Counted from the stretch's first letter, positions 1-9,613 are shown. The stretch is 64,000 bases of DNA from Rhizobium rhododendri (GCF_007000325.2 NZ_CP117268.1:744001-808000), one strand, 5' to 3'. The notes: generated by a model from the sequence alone, not told the origin. A program made the numbers and translations.

Positions 1-951
1 GTTGCGAGGTACGCACAGGGCTTATTTGAAAATTCTCCGGTTGCGCTATGGGTAAAAGATTTTAGTGCAGTGAAATGTCTGCTGGACAAAGCTCGAGACA
101 AAGGCGTTCTTGATTTGCGGGCTTACTTTGAACATAATTCGGCTTTTAAAAACAGATGCTTAGACGCAGTTCGTATTCTCGACGTAAATGTCCAAGCCAT
201 GCGACTTTTTGGTGCCGTTGAAAAGGATAGCCTTCTGAACGATGCGAAGAAACCACGCTGCGGCGGCTACCCTGACGATTTCGTGAATGAAATTCTTGGT
301 CTCTGGAAGGGCAATTTTTTTCAGCAACTCGATACGAGCGACCTCACTCTCGATGGACATGATGTGGACGTGGAGCTCCAACTTAGTGTGATGCCGGGTT
401 ATGAGTCGAGTTGGGCCAAGGTCCAAATTGCGCGGATAGACATTACAGAGCGAAAAAAAGCTGAAAAGCAACTGCGTCATGCCGGGACACATGATCCTGT
501 TACAAATCTGCACAACCGTATTTTTTTCGAAAAGCGGCTGAGCGAGCTTCAGGCGTCCTCAATTCGCCCAATTTCATTTCTGATGATGGATCTGAACGGC
601 TTGAAGACGGTCAATGACACCGATGGGCACACTGCTGGTGACTCTCTCTTGAAGAGGATGGGCGAAATACTTACTGTACTTGCCCATGGAGCATTCTTTG
701 CAGCCCGACTTGGTGGCGACGAGTTCGTGTTGGTAATGCCCGGCGCAGAACAAACTGAAGCACAATTAGTGTTTCAGACTTTGGAGAGGCTCGTCAGACT
801 TGACAACCAGTCCAGCGAACGGGGGCTCTTAAGCGTGTCGATAGGAGCTGCAACAACCTGTTTGGACGAACCACTATCAAACACGGTCGATCGTGCAGAT
901 AAAATTATGTATCGAGCAAAAGCCTCATACTACGACAAGCGGGTTTCGTAG
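1..951 (+). CDS. PAS-GGDEF diguanylate cyclase (5' end outside window)
   Basis: The reading frame is open to the left edge of the window, so the N-terminus is missing; a GTG at 70 is only an internal candidate start. The first residues (FENSPVALWVKDFSAVK) match the beginning of a PAS-type sensor domain, which runs to about residue 150 of the visible protein. A GGDEF domain follows, starting at HDPVTNLHNR, with the substrate-binding segment MDLNGLKTVNDTDGH and an intact GGDEF active-site motif in RLGGDEF. The predicted activity is synthesis of cyclic-di-GMP from two GTP in response to a signal sensed by PAS. No RxxD inhibitory site was seen just before GGDEF. No EAL domain follows. The next clear feature downstream is an insertion sequence. 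Confidence 0.85.
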   Translation, partial: VARYAQGLFENSPVALWVKDFSAVKCLLDKARDKGVLDLRAYFEHNSAFKNRCLDAVRILDVNVQAMRLFGAVEKDSLLNDAKKPRCGGYPDDFVNEILGLWKGNFFQQLDTSDLTLDGHDVDVELQLSVMPGYESSWAKVQIARIDITERKKAEKQLRHAGTHDPVTNLHNRIFFEKRLSELQASSIRPISFLMMDLNGLKTVNDTDGHTAGDSLLKRMGEILTVLAHGAFFAARLGGDEFVLVMPGAEQTEAQLVFQTLERLVRLDNQSSERGLLSVSIGAATTCLDEPLSNTVDRADKIMYRAKASYYDKRVS

Positions 952-1147
952 CCGTAGCCGAGCGCCTTTAGTTAGGTGCAACACGTGAGAACAGGAGCCT
1001 GCGGCAGTCGACATTGATATGTGCCGCCACATTTTTCGTCAAGGAAGCAAGCCGATGATGTAGTGTAACGGCCAGTCGGAGAATACGCTGCTTCGCCTCA
1101 TTTATATCGCGCAACCTATTACGCAGTCTCGACGGAAACAAACGTTT

Positions 1148-1179
1148 GCCAACCGGCGTCTCCTCAAACGCCGGTTGGC
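1148..1179. repeat. 11-bp inverted repeat (hairpin)
   Basis: GCCAACCGGCG (1148-1158) and its exact complement CGCCGGTTGGC (1169-1179) are separated by 10 bases. This would form a strong hairpin in the 3' region of the GGDEF gene, about 200 bases past its stop. No T-run follows on either strand, so it is not a classic intrinsic terminator. Otherwise 952-1235 holds nothing recognisable. Confidence 0.5.
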
Positions 1180-1239
1180 GCCTCCAACGTCAAAAACAGG
1201 CAGCTCAAGGGACGTATACATCGCAACAAGAAACATTAG

Positions 1240-2668
1240 TACTACAGTTGCGTTTGATGGCGTGTTTTGTAATGTGATGTCATTGCGGAAGCCTGATGGG
1301 TTCGTCGCCATAGTGACCACGCAAGGATGTGGCGAACTCTGATGGGCGGCGGCAGCAGTAGTCGCGTAATCAGATAGCGGATTTCTGCGACGGTCGGCAG
1401 TAGCGCGAGTGTCCGGGTCAGGCGGCGATTGGAGGATTTGGACTCCTTTCGTTCGGTTTGCCAGTAGCCGCGCGGCGTAGATCAGCGCCGAGCTTGGCGA
1501 GGAAAGCTGCGGCAGCCATGACAAGTGTCATGTGTCGGTTCCAGCCATGCCACGAGCGTGCTTCGCAATGATCCAGGCCGAGGTCATCCTTAGCGCGCTG
1601 AAAGCACTCCTCCACTGTCCATCGCAGCCCGGCGGCACCCGCCAACTCGCTCAGTTCTGTACCAGCACGCGCAAAGACAAAATAATAGGCGTGTGCGTCG
1701 GGTTCGCGCCGGTTGCGACGGATGAGAAGCCAACGTTGCCATTGCCCATCAGGACGAGAGCTCAAAGGAATACGTGCCCAATCGTAGAGCCGAAGGCCCT
1801 TGGCACCTTCTCCGGCTGCATGACTGGACCAGGCTCCCGCGTCTAGTTCCGCAGCCATTGTTTCCGGATCAGTTTGCTCGAAGTGTTGCTCACGGACAAA
1901 GCGCAGGCGATGATTGGAACGAACTGCCAGACAATACGGCTGGCCGCGGCCTTCCAGCATATGGCGTAACTTGGAATCCGATCCATAGAGTGCATCAGCC
2001 AACACCCATGCGCAAGGCACGCCAGCATCGAGCGCATCGGCAATGAGCTTGGCTGCAATGGTCGGCTTGGTCGCGAAGGCTTGCTGCTGTGGGATATGAG
2101 CCGCACCACGACGCGCTTCGCTTTCGCTCCAGTCTTTGGGCAAATAAAGCTGCCGATCAATCAGGGTTTGACCAAAACGGCTTGCATAGGCAAGAAAGAC
2201 GCCGACCTGGCAGTTCTCAATACGTCCAGCCGTGCCCGAATATTGTCGTGCGACGCCGACCGAGTGTGTGCCTTTTTTCAGAAATCCTGTTTCATCGACC
2301 ACAAGGACGCCGTCCTCATCGCCAAGTGCCTCTGTTGCATACGTGCGAACGACGTCGCGCAACTTGTCGGCATCCCATTGGCTGCGCCCCAACAGCGATT
2401 GCATTCGATAGGGGCTCTCCAGACCTGCCTGTTCAGCCATCAACCAGCCGGTCTTGCGCTCAACTCCGGACAACAAACCGTCCAGGAAAGCACTGGCCGA
2501 TGCCCGAAGTTCACGTCGACCAAAGACCGGGCCTAGCCGCTGCTTCAGTGTATCGAGTTCCTGCTGCCATGCCACCACTGAACCGGACCAACCCGCGACA
2601 GACATCGAAATCCCTCCCATCAAACATCGGAAGTGAATCACAATTTGAATGTAAACGCAACTGTAGTA
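1240..2668 (-). mobile_element. IS701-like insertion sequence, copy A (1429 bp)
   Basis: The ends are perfect 16-bp inverted repeats, TACTACAGTTGCGTTT at 1240-1255 and its complement at 2653-2668. They are flanked by a 4-bp direct repeat TTAG (1236-1239 and 2669-2672). A single transposase gene fills the element. The right-hand TTAG includes the first base of the inverted repeat of the neighbouring IS630 element, so this copy inserted exactly at that element's outer tip. Ends, duplication and transposase all look intact. Confidence 0.9.
1418..2605 (-). CDS. IS701-like DDE transposase
   Basis: This is a complete transposase of about 395 residues. The acidic triad context is visible: VVDETGFLKKG (first Asp), WVLADALYG (second Asp) and WTVEECFQRAKDDLGLDH (Glu), followed by the SWHGWNRH signature. 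The start is the ATG at 2605, because a strong ribosome-binding site (GGGAGGG) lies 7 bases upstream; an in-frame upstream GTG at 2641 lacks one. The protein is clearly related to, but distinct from, the two copies at 38608-39804 and 47305-48501. No frameshift or internal stop was seen, so it may be active. Confidence 0.9.
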   Translation of the reverse strand: MSVAGWSGSVVAWQQELDTLKQRLGPVFGRRELRASASAFLDGLLSGVERKTGWLMAEQAGLESPYRMQSLLGRSQWDADKLRDVVRTYATEALGDEDGVLVVDETGFLKKGTHSVGVARQYSGTAGRIENCQVGVFLAYASRFGQTLIDRQLYLPKDWSESEARRGAAHIPQQQAFATKPTIAAKLIADALDAGVPCAWVLADALYGSDSKLRHMLEGRGQPYCLAVRSNHRLRFVREQHFEQTDPETMAAELDAGAWSSHAAGEGAKGLRLYDWARIPLSSRPDGQWQRWLLIRRNRREPDAHAYYFVFARAGTELSELAGAAGLRWTVEECFQRAKDDLGLDHCEARSWHGWNRHMTLVMAAAAFLAKLGADLRRAATGKPNERSPNPPIAA

Positions 2669-2671
2669 TTA

Positions 2672-3718
2672 GAGCGTTTCCCGTTCATTCTGGATCATAT
2701 CCGCAGGAGGTGAAGAAGTTTCGGGCTTCTTGAGGTTCAATGAGGTCGATCAGTTTTCCAATCCTGTCCCAAAGGCCTGCCACAGTGCGTTCTGCCGCCT
2801 TGCGCAGGAGTGCTTTCAGCTTTGAGAATGCCTTTTCTATGGGGTTGAAGTCGGGGCTGTAGGGCGGCAAGAACAGCATGCGTGCACCGGCAGTCTCGAT
2901 CAACGCGCGGGCAGCGGGCCTCTTGTGGCTGGAAAGATTGTCGAGGATGACAACATCGCCAGGCTTCAATGTCGGAACCAGCACCTGTGCGACATAGGCC
3001 TCGAACCAGTCTCCGTTTATCGGCCCGTCGATCACGAGCGGCGCAACCATGCCCGTGCTGCGCAAACCGCCACCAGCGTCGTCGTCTTGCGGTGGCCGTG
3101 AGGAAAGCCCATTCGCAGGCGCTCTCCCTTCCTGCAGCGTCCATGGCTGCGGGCCATGTTCGTCGCAGTCCAGGTTTCGTCGATAAAGACGAGCTTGGCG
3201 GGATCGAGATCCAATTGTTCGTCGAACCAGCGCTGGCGCTGCTCCAAGACATCGGGCCGGCTCTGCTCTATCGCGTGGCCAGTCTTTTTTTACGCGTCTG
3301 GCCGTGCCGGACAAGGAAGCGGTGCAAGGCCGACTTGCTGATCGTGATGCCTTGCTCCGCCAACGCGTCGCGGAGTTCAAACAAGGTTCCGTCCCGGTGT
3401 TCGGCAAGCCAGGCCATGATCTGTTCCCTATGCGCCTCGGTTTTGCGGGAATTGCGATCCCCGCCAAGCGGGCCAGGTCGCACATCACCCTGCCGCAGTT
3501 GCAGATTTCGCCAGCGACTGACGCTTGCGGCACTCACACCGAAACGTTCGGCGGCTTCTCGATGCGTTGCACCAGCAGAAACCGCAGCAACAACACGAAC
3601 GCGCAGATCGACAGAAAGGAATTTTGACATATCCGCCGACCTCCATCGGCAGATAGCTTGAATCAGACCCGGACCGATTTGCAAAGCCCCAAAGATTCAA
3701 TCAGTCAGGGAACCGCTC
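2672..3718 (-). mobile_element. IS630-family element (1047 bp), inactive
   Basis: The ends are related inverted repeats beginning GAGCG and sharing TTCCC a few bases in (2672 onward, and the complement ending at 3718). They are flanked by TA on both sides (2670-2671 and 3719-3720), the target duplication typical of the IS630/Tc1 group. It carries a two-part transposase with a programmed-frameshift signal plus an additional real frameshift, so it is probably dead. IS701 copy A abuts its left tip, and the decayed fic gene ends 9 bases from its right tip. Confidence 0.8.
2685..3630 (-). pseudogene. IS630-family transposase, frameshifted
   Basis: The first part (ATG at 3630) encodes a winged-helix DNA-binding region (REAAERFGVSAASVSRW). 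It ends near a run of seven A on the coding strand (complement of 3285-3291). The heptamer A AAA AAG there is a classic -1 slippage signal and would join it to the DDE part, which includes VFIDETW (first Asp), VVILDNLSSHK (second Asp) and PDFNPIEKAFSKLK (Glu). A second break near 3068 looks like a single-base deletion: the frame changes between LVA and LRSTGM, where related proteins read LVAGLRSTGM. That break is not explained by programmed slippage, so the gene is called a pseudogene. Confidence 0.8.
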
Positions 3719-3726
3719 TAATAACT

Positions 3727-4785
3727 TTAACGCCGTGCTACTGTTAGAGAAAGACAGAGGTGCCCTTGATCCACGAGTGCCTTGAGATGATCCTTGATGG
3801 TGTGACGGCTTGCGTCGGTGATCCGTGCAGCCTCCGCGACCGTGATCCGCCCGTGTTCGCGCGCCAATTCGAGCAATGTGACAGATAATTCCGGCATGTC
3901 GGCGAGGATAATGCGCTCGCGCTCCATTTTCTTCTCAAGCCGCGTCTTCTGCAGATGCAGGGCTCTCAAAAAGAATTCGATCCAGGGATTCCAGTCAGGC
4001 TCGGCGCTGCGGATCGTTCCTTGCGTGCGTCGAAGCGAGATGTAATAGCTCTCCTTGCTTTGCTCGATGATGCTTTCGAGCGAGCTGTAGGGGACGTAAG
4101 CGTCGCCGGCCCGCAGGAGCAACAAAGTGGTCAGAATACGCGATGGGCGGCCATTGCCATCCTGGAATGGATGGATTTCGAGGAAAACGACAACGAAGAT
4201 CGCAACGACCAAAAGTGGATGGAGCCGCTTTTCTTGCCCTTGCTCATCCAGCCAGGCGATCAGCTCTTCCATTTCGACACGGCGTATCGAACGGTGATGC
4301 CGTTTCGAAAACGATGCCAAGGCTCTCGCCCTGCTCGTTAAACGCTTCCACGTTGTTGGAGAGGGTTTTGTAGGCGCCGCGATGCCGCTCGTCCTTTGTC
4401 GAATGCGCAAGAAGGTCGCGGTGGAGCTGACGGATATGATTCTCGGTGAACGAAATTGCTTCGTTGGCACTGAAGATGGTCTCCATTACCTCCGCATAAC
4501 CGGCAACCTCTTGCTCGTCGCGTGTGGTAAACGACCCCAGGCGAATGTTTGCCAGTAGCTTTTCCACCTCCCGATCGTGAGGCGTGCCCCTTCAATACGT
4601 GTGGAGGAACCGACGCTTTCGCTCGTAGCAACCCGCCGGAGGCTGGATAGCCGCTCAGGCGCGATCCGGCCGATCGCACGCCAAGCACCTTTGAATTCAT
4701 CGATTTCGGCGATCAGCGACAGGATTTCGGGCGTGATTCGGACGGTCGCTGTGTTTAGAAACTCCATTTGCCCATCCATTCGCAT
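3727..4785 (-). pseudogene. Fic-family protein, decayed
   Basis: Three overlapping frames together encode a Fic protein, an enzyme class that usually AMPylates target proteins. The N-terminal part contains SSTRIEGA, which matches the inhibitory (S/T)xxxE(G/N) helix. The middle part has LLANIRLGSF and HRGAYKTLSNNVE. The C-terminal part has the catalytic motif HPFQDGNGRPSR and a winged-helix segment (ITVAEAARITDASRHTIKDHLKAL). The frame shifts near 4575 and again near 4290, and the last residues look replaced just before the IS630 element. The catalytic motif is intact, but no single frame can make the protein. Confidence 0.8.
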
Positions 4786-5617
4786 CCGATACCTGAGACG
4801 CTGTCATATGCTGTTTATTCATCCATTTCCATCCAATTGCTACGACACACTTGTCAAACGTGCCGGTTGATCGCGAGCGACCTCAAGCGAATCCAAACTT
4901 TTGCAGCGAGACGCGAGAAGATGGGCGAGGACAGCTCTAAAAATTCGAGACGGTCATCCTAAGTGGTTGGCAAGGCACTAGCGAACGAGCTCGTGGATTG
5001 GGATTTCTAAGTCTTTGACATCCCTAACGGTCCGGATGAGATCGACGCGAAACAACGGCGCGGTCGTAGGTTCGACTCCGCTCAAGGCGCCCACCAGCTC
5101 AAATGGGCTTATCTATATCTATCCAGCTGTCATGCTCTTGGCCTCAACGGCAATGGCGATGGCCATGGCAAGTGCGATAAGGCTTGCAAAGACGGCCTAG
5201 GTTGTCGCCACTGAGGCGCCGTTGGTCTCGTAGCCGCCCGTGGGTGCGTCAGCAGACAGCCAATTTCCAGAGGATGCCACCTACTCGGATACTTTGACTG
5301 GATAGCTCCCACGAAAGCGACGAGCGGCCGGCTCCAATTCAGTTCGAATCTCTTCGAGCGCCGCGATGGCCTGCTCAGTGAAATCGCTTCGACGCAAACT
5401 GCACAAGCGGATCCGTCTTGACGCCCTGTCTGTTGTCTGGAGAACGGACACACCTCTCGAGTCTTGCGGATATTCTGGTCTGCCACCGAAGCTAGAACCA
5501 TCCCGGATCAAAATATTTGCCGCACGAATTGATAGTTTCGGCATACCCAAGATAAGCGGTCTTAAGTGATCTCAAGAAAGGCAGCCTTTTAGGAAAATCT
5601 CTCGAAGAGGTCGTGGC
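4786..5617. other. Gene-free stretch with a tRNA-3'-end-like fragment
   Basis: No convincing gene was found in this 830-base interval. At 5059-5096 the sequence resembles the 3' part of a tRNA: a TTCGACTC T-loop-like motif followed by GGCGCCCACCA. The T-stem pairs poorly and no matching 5' half is present, so it is at most a remnant. The minus-strand frame at 5281-5550 (89 codons) shows no recognisable family and no ribosome-binding site and is not called. Confidence 0.4.
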
Positions 5618-6655
5618 TCAGGCTGGAAATACATGTGCATCGGCCGGATCTATCGTTACATGAACGAGGCTTCCGACCTGAACATCTGCGCAGCTACGGC
5701 TCGGCCAATCGACGCGCAGCCGTACCGGGCCCTCTTCCAGATCAAGCTGCAGATAAAAGCGCGTTGTCTGCCCCTGAAACATACGCGCATCGACGCGCGC
5801 CGGATGGCCTTGACCGAGCTGCATCATGCGGATGTCCTCGGAACGCACGAAAACCTGCGCCCTGTCGCCAATGGCGCCGACCGAAAACAGCAGAGCCTTG
5901 CCCAACTGGACAGAACCGTCGCGTACCGGCAGATCAAACCGGTTTCTATTGCCGATGAAACCGGCACTAAAATCGGTCGCCGGCGCATTGTAGAGGTCGG
6001 CAGGCGTCGCAACCTGTTCGGCTCGACCGCTGCGCATGACGACGACACGATCGGCGACGGCCAGGGCTTCGGACTGGTCGTGGGTGACAAGTATGGCGGT
6101 GGTTCGAATGCTCTGCTGGATGCGGCGGATTTCGTCTCGCAGGTAATCCCGCACGACGGCATCAAGCGCCGATAGCGGCTCGTCGAGCAGGAGAACCGCA
6201 GGATCGGGTGCGAGCGCCCTGGCAAGCGCGGTGCGCTGCTGCTGGCCGCCGGACAGCGTGTTCGGATGGTGATCGGCGCGTTCGTCGAGACCGACAAGCG
6301 CGAGAAGTTCGTCAACACGGGCTGCGATCTTGGCCTGAGCCATTCCCCGCACCTTAAGCGGGAAAGCGATATTGTCGCGCACGGTCATGTTTGGAAACAG
6401 CGCGTAGGCCTGGAAAACCATGCCGATCGGTCGTCCTTGGGTTGGCAGGTCAGTCACGTCCTCGCCACCAAACAGAATACGGCCTTTGTCCGGCTGTGCC
6501 AGGCCTGCAATACAACGCAGCAGAGTGGTCTTGCCACACCCGGAACTGCCCAGAAGCGCGATCATCTCGCCGCTTTCCACCTGAAGACTGATATCTTCCA
6601 GGGCAATCTTGCCGCCATAGCGTTTGGAGATGCGGTCGATGGTGATCGTGCTCAT
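5618..6655 (-). CDS. ABC transporter ATPase, 2-aminoethylphosphonate type
   Basis: This 345-residue ABC ATPase belongs to the iron/spermidine/phosphonate importer class. Walker A (GSSGCGKTT) lies at about residues 35-43, the signature is LSGGQQQRTALARAL, and Walker B with the D-loop is VLLLDEPLSALDA. The C-terminal region of about 110 residues resembles a TOBE regulatory domain. It is the last gene of the phosphonate operon, and its ATG at 6655 overlaps the stop of the permease gene by 4 bases. It would energise uptake through the two permeases. Assignment to aminoethylphosphonate rests mainly on the linked phosphonoacetaldehyde hydrolase gene. Confidence 0.85.
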   Translation of the reverse strand: MSTITIDRISKRYGGKIALEDISLQVESGEMIALLGSSGCGKTTLLRCIAGLAQPDKGRILFGGEDVTDLPTQGRPIGMVFQAYALFPNMTVRDNIAFPLKVRGMAQAKIAARVDELLALVGLDERADHHPNTLSGGQQQRTALARALAPDPAVLLLDEPLSALDAVVRDYLRDEIRRIQQSIRTTAILVTHDQSEALAVADRVVVMRSGRAEQVATPADLYNAPATDFSAGFIGNRNRFDLPVRDGSVQLGKALLFSVGAIGDRAQVFVRSEDIRMMQLGQGHPARVDARMFQGQTTRFYLQLDLEEGPVRLRVDWPSRSCADVQVGSLVHVTIDPADAHVFPA

Positions 6656-7560
6656 TTTCCAGCCTTTCCCGGCATGGGGGTGCCGACGGTCGAGGCGCGC
6701 CCGAGCTTGAGCGCGACCACGCCGATCGATAGCGCCAGTGTGATGAAGAAGGTGATGATAGTCATGACGGCGAGAATATTGAAGTCGGCATCCGTGCTCT
6801 TCAGGAGGTTGAGCGTGTAAAGCGGCACGGTTTCGAAGCGGCTGCCGACCAGCACCTGCACGATGGCGATTTCGTTGAAGCTGATGCCGAAGGCTAGGAT
6901 GGCCCCGCTGGCGATGCCGGGGCCGATATTGGGAAGGATAACGCGGCGGATCGTCGTCCAGAGGTCGGCGCCGCAGGTCCGGGACGCCTCGGTAAGCGCC
7001 AGAACGTTGGCAGCAGCCATCGACCCGTCGATGGCCCAGTACACGAAGGAAAAAGCCACCGCGACATGGGCTCCCACGACAAGCCCGACCGTTCCCTGCA
7101 GGAATGGTGCGTTATCGCCGGTTGCCTTCAGCAAGCCGAAAGCGATGACGAGGAGCGGCACCGCGAAGGGAATGGCTGCGAGAAGTTCCAGGACCGGTCG
7201 GATCGCGGGATTGCGGACCCTCTGCCAGTAGACCGCGGGCGCCACTAGCAGCACGTCGATAGCAGCGACAAGCACGGCAAGCCATACGGAACGCCAGAGA
7301 ACGGACAGAAACCGCATGTCGATGAAGGCGTCTCTCCAGTGGGCGAGCGTATATCCGTCCGGCAGAATGCTCGTCGACCAACGGGTGGCCACGCCATAGA
7401 AAAAGACGGCAAGCATCGGCACCATGATATAGGCGATCGTCAGTACCAGCAGCAGAAAGGCAGCAACCGGTAACCGCCGCGTTCGCGCCAGCAGACCGAC
7501 AACGGCGACCGTCGGCGTGGCTTGCGGCGATTGTGTGGTTTGGAGGCTCAACTCAGCCAT
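6652..7560 (-). CDS. ABC transporter permease, 2-aminoethylphosphonate type (second)
   Basis: This 302-residue inner-membrane permease has about six predicted membrane segments, beginning with a long hydrophobic stretch (FLLLVLTIAYIMVPMLAVFF). Its binding-protein-dependent transport signature lies around EASRTCGADLWTTIRRVILP, the loop that contacts the ATPase. The ATG at 7560 was chosen because it overlaps the end of the upstream permease gene by 13 bases and the protein then has the usual family length; the frame is open further upstream. It should pair with the permease encoded at 7548-8465. Confidence 0.85.
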   Translation of the reverse strand: MAELSLQTTQSPQATPTVAVVGLLARTRRLPVAAFLLLVLTIAYIMVPMLAVFFYGVATRWSTSILPDGYTLAHWRDAFIDMRFLSVLWRSVWLAVLVAAIDVLLVAPAVYWQRVRNPAIRPVLELLAAIPFAVPLLVIAFGLLKATGDNAPFLQGTVGLVVGAHVAVAFSFVYWAIDGSMAAANVLALTEASRTCGADLWTTIRRVILPNIGPGIASGAILAFGISFNEIAIVQVLVGSRFETVPLYTLNLLKSTDADFNILAVMTIITFFITLALSIGVVALKLGRASTVGTPMPGKAGK

Positions 7561-8465
7561 TGCGTCCCTCGTCGAACGATAATGCGGTAAAGGGTGAGGC
7601 TGAATGCCGCGAGAAGCATCAGTATGACGGCTAGAACCGGCATGCGCTGCGACCCGAACAGCGAACCCAGCATTGACTGGCTCATCTCGACGGTGACGAG
7701 ACGAAAAGCCGTGGGCGATGTACCGAGAAGCGCGACCGGCACCCCGTACATGCCGACAGACCAAGTGAAAATCAGAAGCCAGCAAGCGAGCAGGAACGGC
7801 CGCAGCACCGGCCATCCGATCCTGCTCCAGAACTGCAGACGGGAGGCCGAGCAGGTTTGTGCCGCCTCCCACCATTCATCGCGCAGAAGGCTCATCGCCG
7901 GCAGGCACAGAAGGACGAACAGAGGCACGTTGCTATATTCGTAGGCTATGACCAGCCCCCAGAACGTGTTGGGTGCGGGCGGTTGCACGGGCAAGCCCAG
8001 CGCCTGAAGCGACAGTGTCACCATGCCGTAGGTCCCGAGCGCCGCCACGAAGGCAAAGCCGAGGCCGATGCCGCTGAAATTGGTGGCAACGTTGAGGATG
8101 CCGAGATGGATCGCCCGGTTCAGCCGGGTCATGCGCGACACGATCCAGGCAAGCGGCGCGCCGACGAGAAGCGCGATCGTCGCGACAGTGAAGCCGAGCA
8201 TCAGGCTGTTGATCATCGCGGCGCGCAGCGTCTTGGCAGAAAAGACGCTTATCCAGTTGGCAAGCGTGAAGCCGCCTCCCGTCGCGTCCGCGAAACTCTG
8301 ACGCAGCATGACCAGACAGGGCACGAACAGCATGAAAGTGGCGACGATGATGATCGGCAGAGCCAGCGACCAGTCGACGAACCAGCGCTTGATGATGCGC
8401 CAAGGCGAGGCCCTTGTTGGGCCTCGCGATGCGGCGGTGGAAACGGACCTGCCGATATCGGTCAT
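7548..8465 (-). CDS. ABC transporter permease, 2-aminoethylphosphonate type (first)
   Basis: This 305-residue membrane permease begins MTDIGRSVS and has a first membrane segment around SLALPIIIVATFMLFVPCLV and about five further ones. The cytoplasmic coupling loop is near DEWWEAAQTCSASRLQFWSRIGWP. The ATG at 8465 lies 5 bases after the binding-protein stop, which fits translational coupling and excludes the longer open frame. Together with the next permease it would form the heterodimeric channel of the importer. Confidence 0.85.
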   Translation of the reverse strand: MTDIGRSVSTAASRGPTRASPWRIIKRWFVDWSLALPIIIVATFMLFVPCLVMLRQSFADATGGGFTLANWISVFSAKTLRAAMINSLMLGFTVATIALLVGAPLAWIVSRMTRLNRAIHLGILNVATNFSGIGLGFAFVAALGTYGMVTLSLQALGLPVQPPAPNTFWGLVIAYEYSNVPLFVLLCLPAMSLLRDEWWEAAQTCSASRLQFWSRIGWPVLRPFLLACWLLIFTWSVGMYGVPVALLGTSPTAFRLVTVEMSQSMLGSLFGSQRMPVLAVILMLLAAFSLTLYRIIVRRGTQWLS

Positions 8466-8470
8466 CGGGA

Positions 8471-9613
8471 TCAGCCTTCCGCGACCCGTTCCTGCCAAAC
8501 GGCGGCGATCTTTTCGACGGATACCTTCGACCAATCAGGAATGATCTTGACGCCGGCGTAGTCGGCATCCGGTAACCATCCGGCCGTTGCTTCCTTAGGA
8601 AGTTTCAAGTCGCCGAGCACCCAGCGGATCGGACGGGCGCCGAACTTGGCAAAGGCGATCTGCGCTTCGTCGGACAGGACGAAATCGAGAAGCAGCTTGC
8701 CTGCGTTCATCTTAGCCGTGTTGTAGCGGTTGATCATCAACGCCGACGGTGCGTAGATCGATACGGTCGGGATGACGACTTCGGCCTTGACGCCCTTTGC
8801 GCGCACGGTCTCGGCGGCGGCGATGCAGTTGAAATCGTATTTCAGCTGGATCGGCAGTTCGCCGCGTTCCAGCGTTTGCGCGTTCGAAGCAGCAGACGAG
8901 AACTGCGGCAGCATCTTCTTTGCGAAGTCGACACCCTTTTCGATGTCGACTTCGCTTCCGCCGTTGGCATAGGCCCATGCGATGAACATGGCGACATCGG
9001 TGCCGCTGGAGCCACCGGCGTTGATCGCATTGATCTTGCCCTTATATTCTGGCTTCAGCAGATCATCCCAGGTCTTCGGCACGTTCTTGATGACGTCGGT
9101 GTTGACGACCATGGCCGGCACGCCCGTGTAGGTCGCGACCCATCCGCCATTGGCGCCCTTCAGGCCGACCGGCAGCTTGGATGCGCGCGGCGGCATATAG
9201 TCGGGCACCACCTTGCGGGCTTCGGCAACCGGCCCGAAGAGAATGCCGATATCGGCGGAGATCGCGACTGGATTGTTCTTTTCGGCGTCGAACTTGGTGA
9301 TCTCCTCGAGCGAGCTCATGTCGGTATCGACGTGGGTCAACGAGAAGCCGTTGGCTTCGGCCATCTTCTTCAGGACTTCGCCGTAGTTCGCCCAGTTGTC
9401 GGGCATGCCATAGCTATCGAACTGAGCGGCTTGGATCTTTGCCTTGGCGAGATCGACCGGAGCGGACCAGTCGGCATCGGCGGCTGCGCGTGCAGCGTTT
9501 GCGCCGAAGAGCGGCAGGCCGAGGCTTGCGCCGGCGGCAAGGACCGTCGCGCCGGCCAGGAAGTCGCGGCGGTGCAGTGCCGGCGTCGAAAGGGATTTCG
9601 GAAAACGAGTCAT
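8471..9613 (-). CDS. Periplasmic binding protein, 2-aminoethylphosphonate type
   Basis: This 380-residue extracellular solute-binding protein resembles the ferric-iron/phosphonate binding family. The N-terminus carries a twin-arginine-like signal (HRRDFLAGATVLAAGASLG) ending in an ANAARA cleavage region, so export in folded form is plausible. The ATG at 9613 is preceded by AGGAG 11 bases upstream. The mature part includes KTWDDLLKPEYKGKI, a segment common in this family. It lies between the catabolic genes and the permeases. Its ligand is inferred from the operon, not from binding residues. Confidence 0.85.
   Translation of the reverse strand: MTRFPKSLSTPALHRRDFLAGATVLAAGASLGLPLFGANAARAAADADWSAPVDLAKAKIQAAQFDSYGMPDNWANYGEVLKKMAEANGFSLTHVDTDMSSLEEITKFDAEKNNPVAISADIGILFGPVAEARKVVPDYMPPRASKLPVGLKGANGGWVATYTGVPAMVVNTDVIKNVPKTWDDLLKPEYKGKINAINAGGSSGTDVAMFIAWAYANGGSEVDIEKGVDFAKKMLPQFSSAASNAQTLERGELPIQLKYDFNCIAAAETVRAKGVKAEVVIPTVSIYAPSALMINRYNTAKMNAGKLLLDFVLSDEAQIAFAKFGARPIRWVLGDLKLPKEATAGWLPDADYAGVKIIPDWSKVSVEKIAAVWQERVAEG

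Noticed and set aside
1102..1524. Minus-strand frame of 140 codons between the GGDEF gene and the IS
   Set aside because: It crosses the IS701 inverted repeat and target duplication, and the encoded sequence matches no family.
2089..2733. 214-codon plus-strand frame across the IS701 and IS630 boundary
   Set aside because: It is the antisense shadow of the transposase and spans two elements; no ribosome-binding site or domain.
7857..8561. 234-codon plus-strand frame inside the phosphonate permease gene
   Set aside because: Composition rich in Arg, Gln, Asp and His is typical of an antisense shadow of a GC-rich membrane protein gene.
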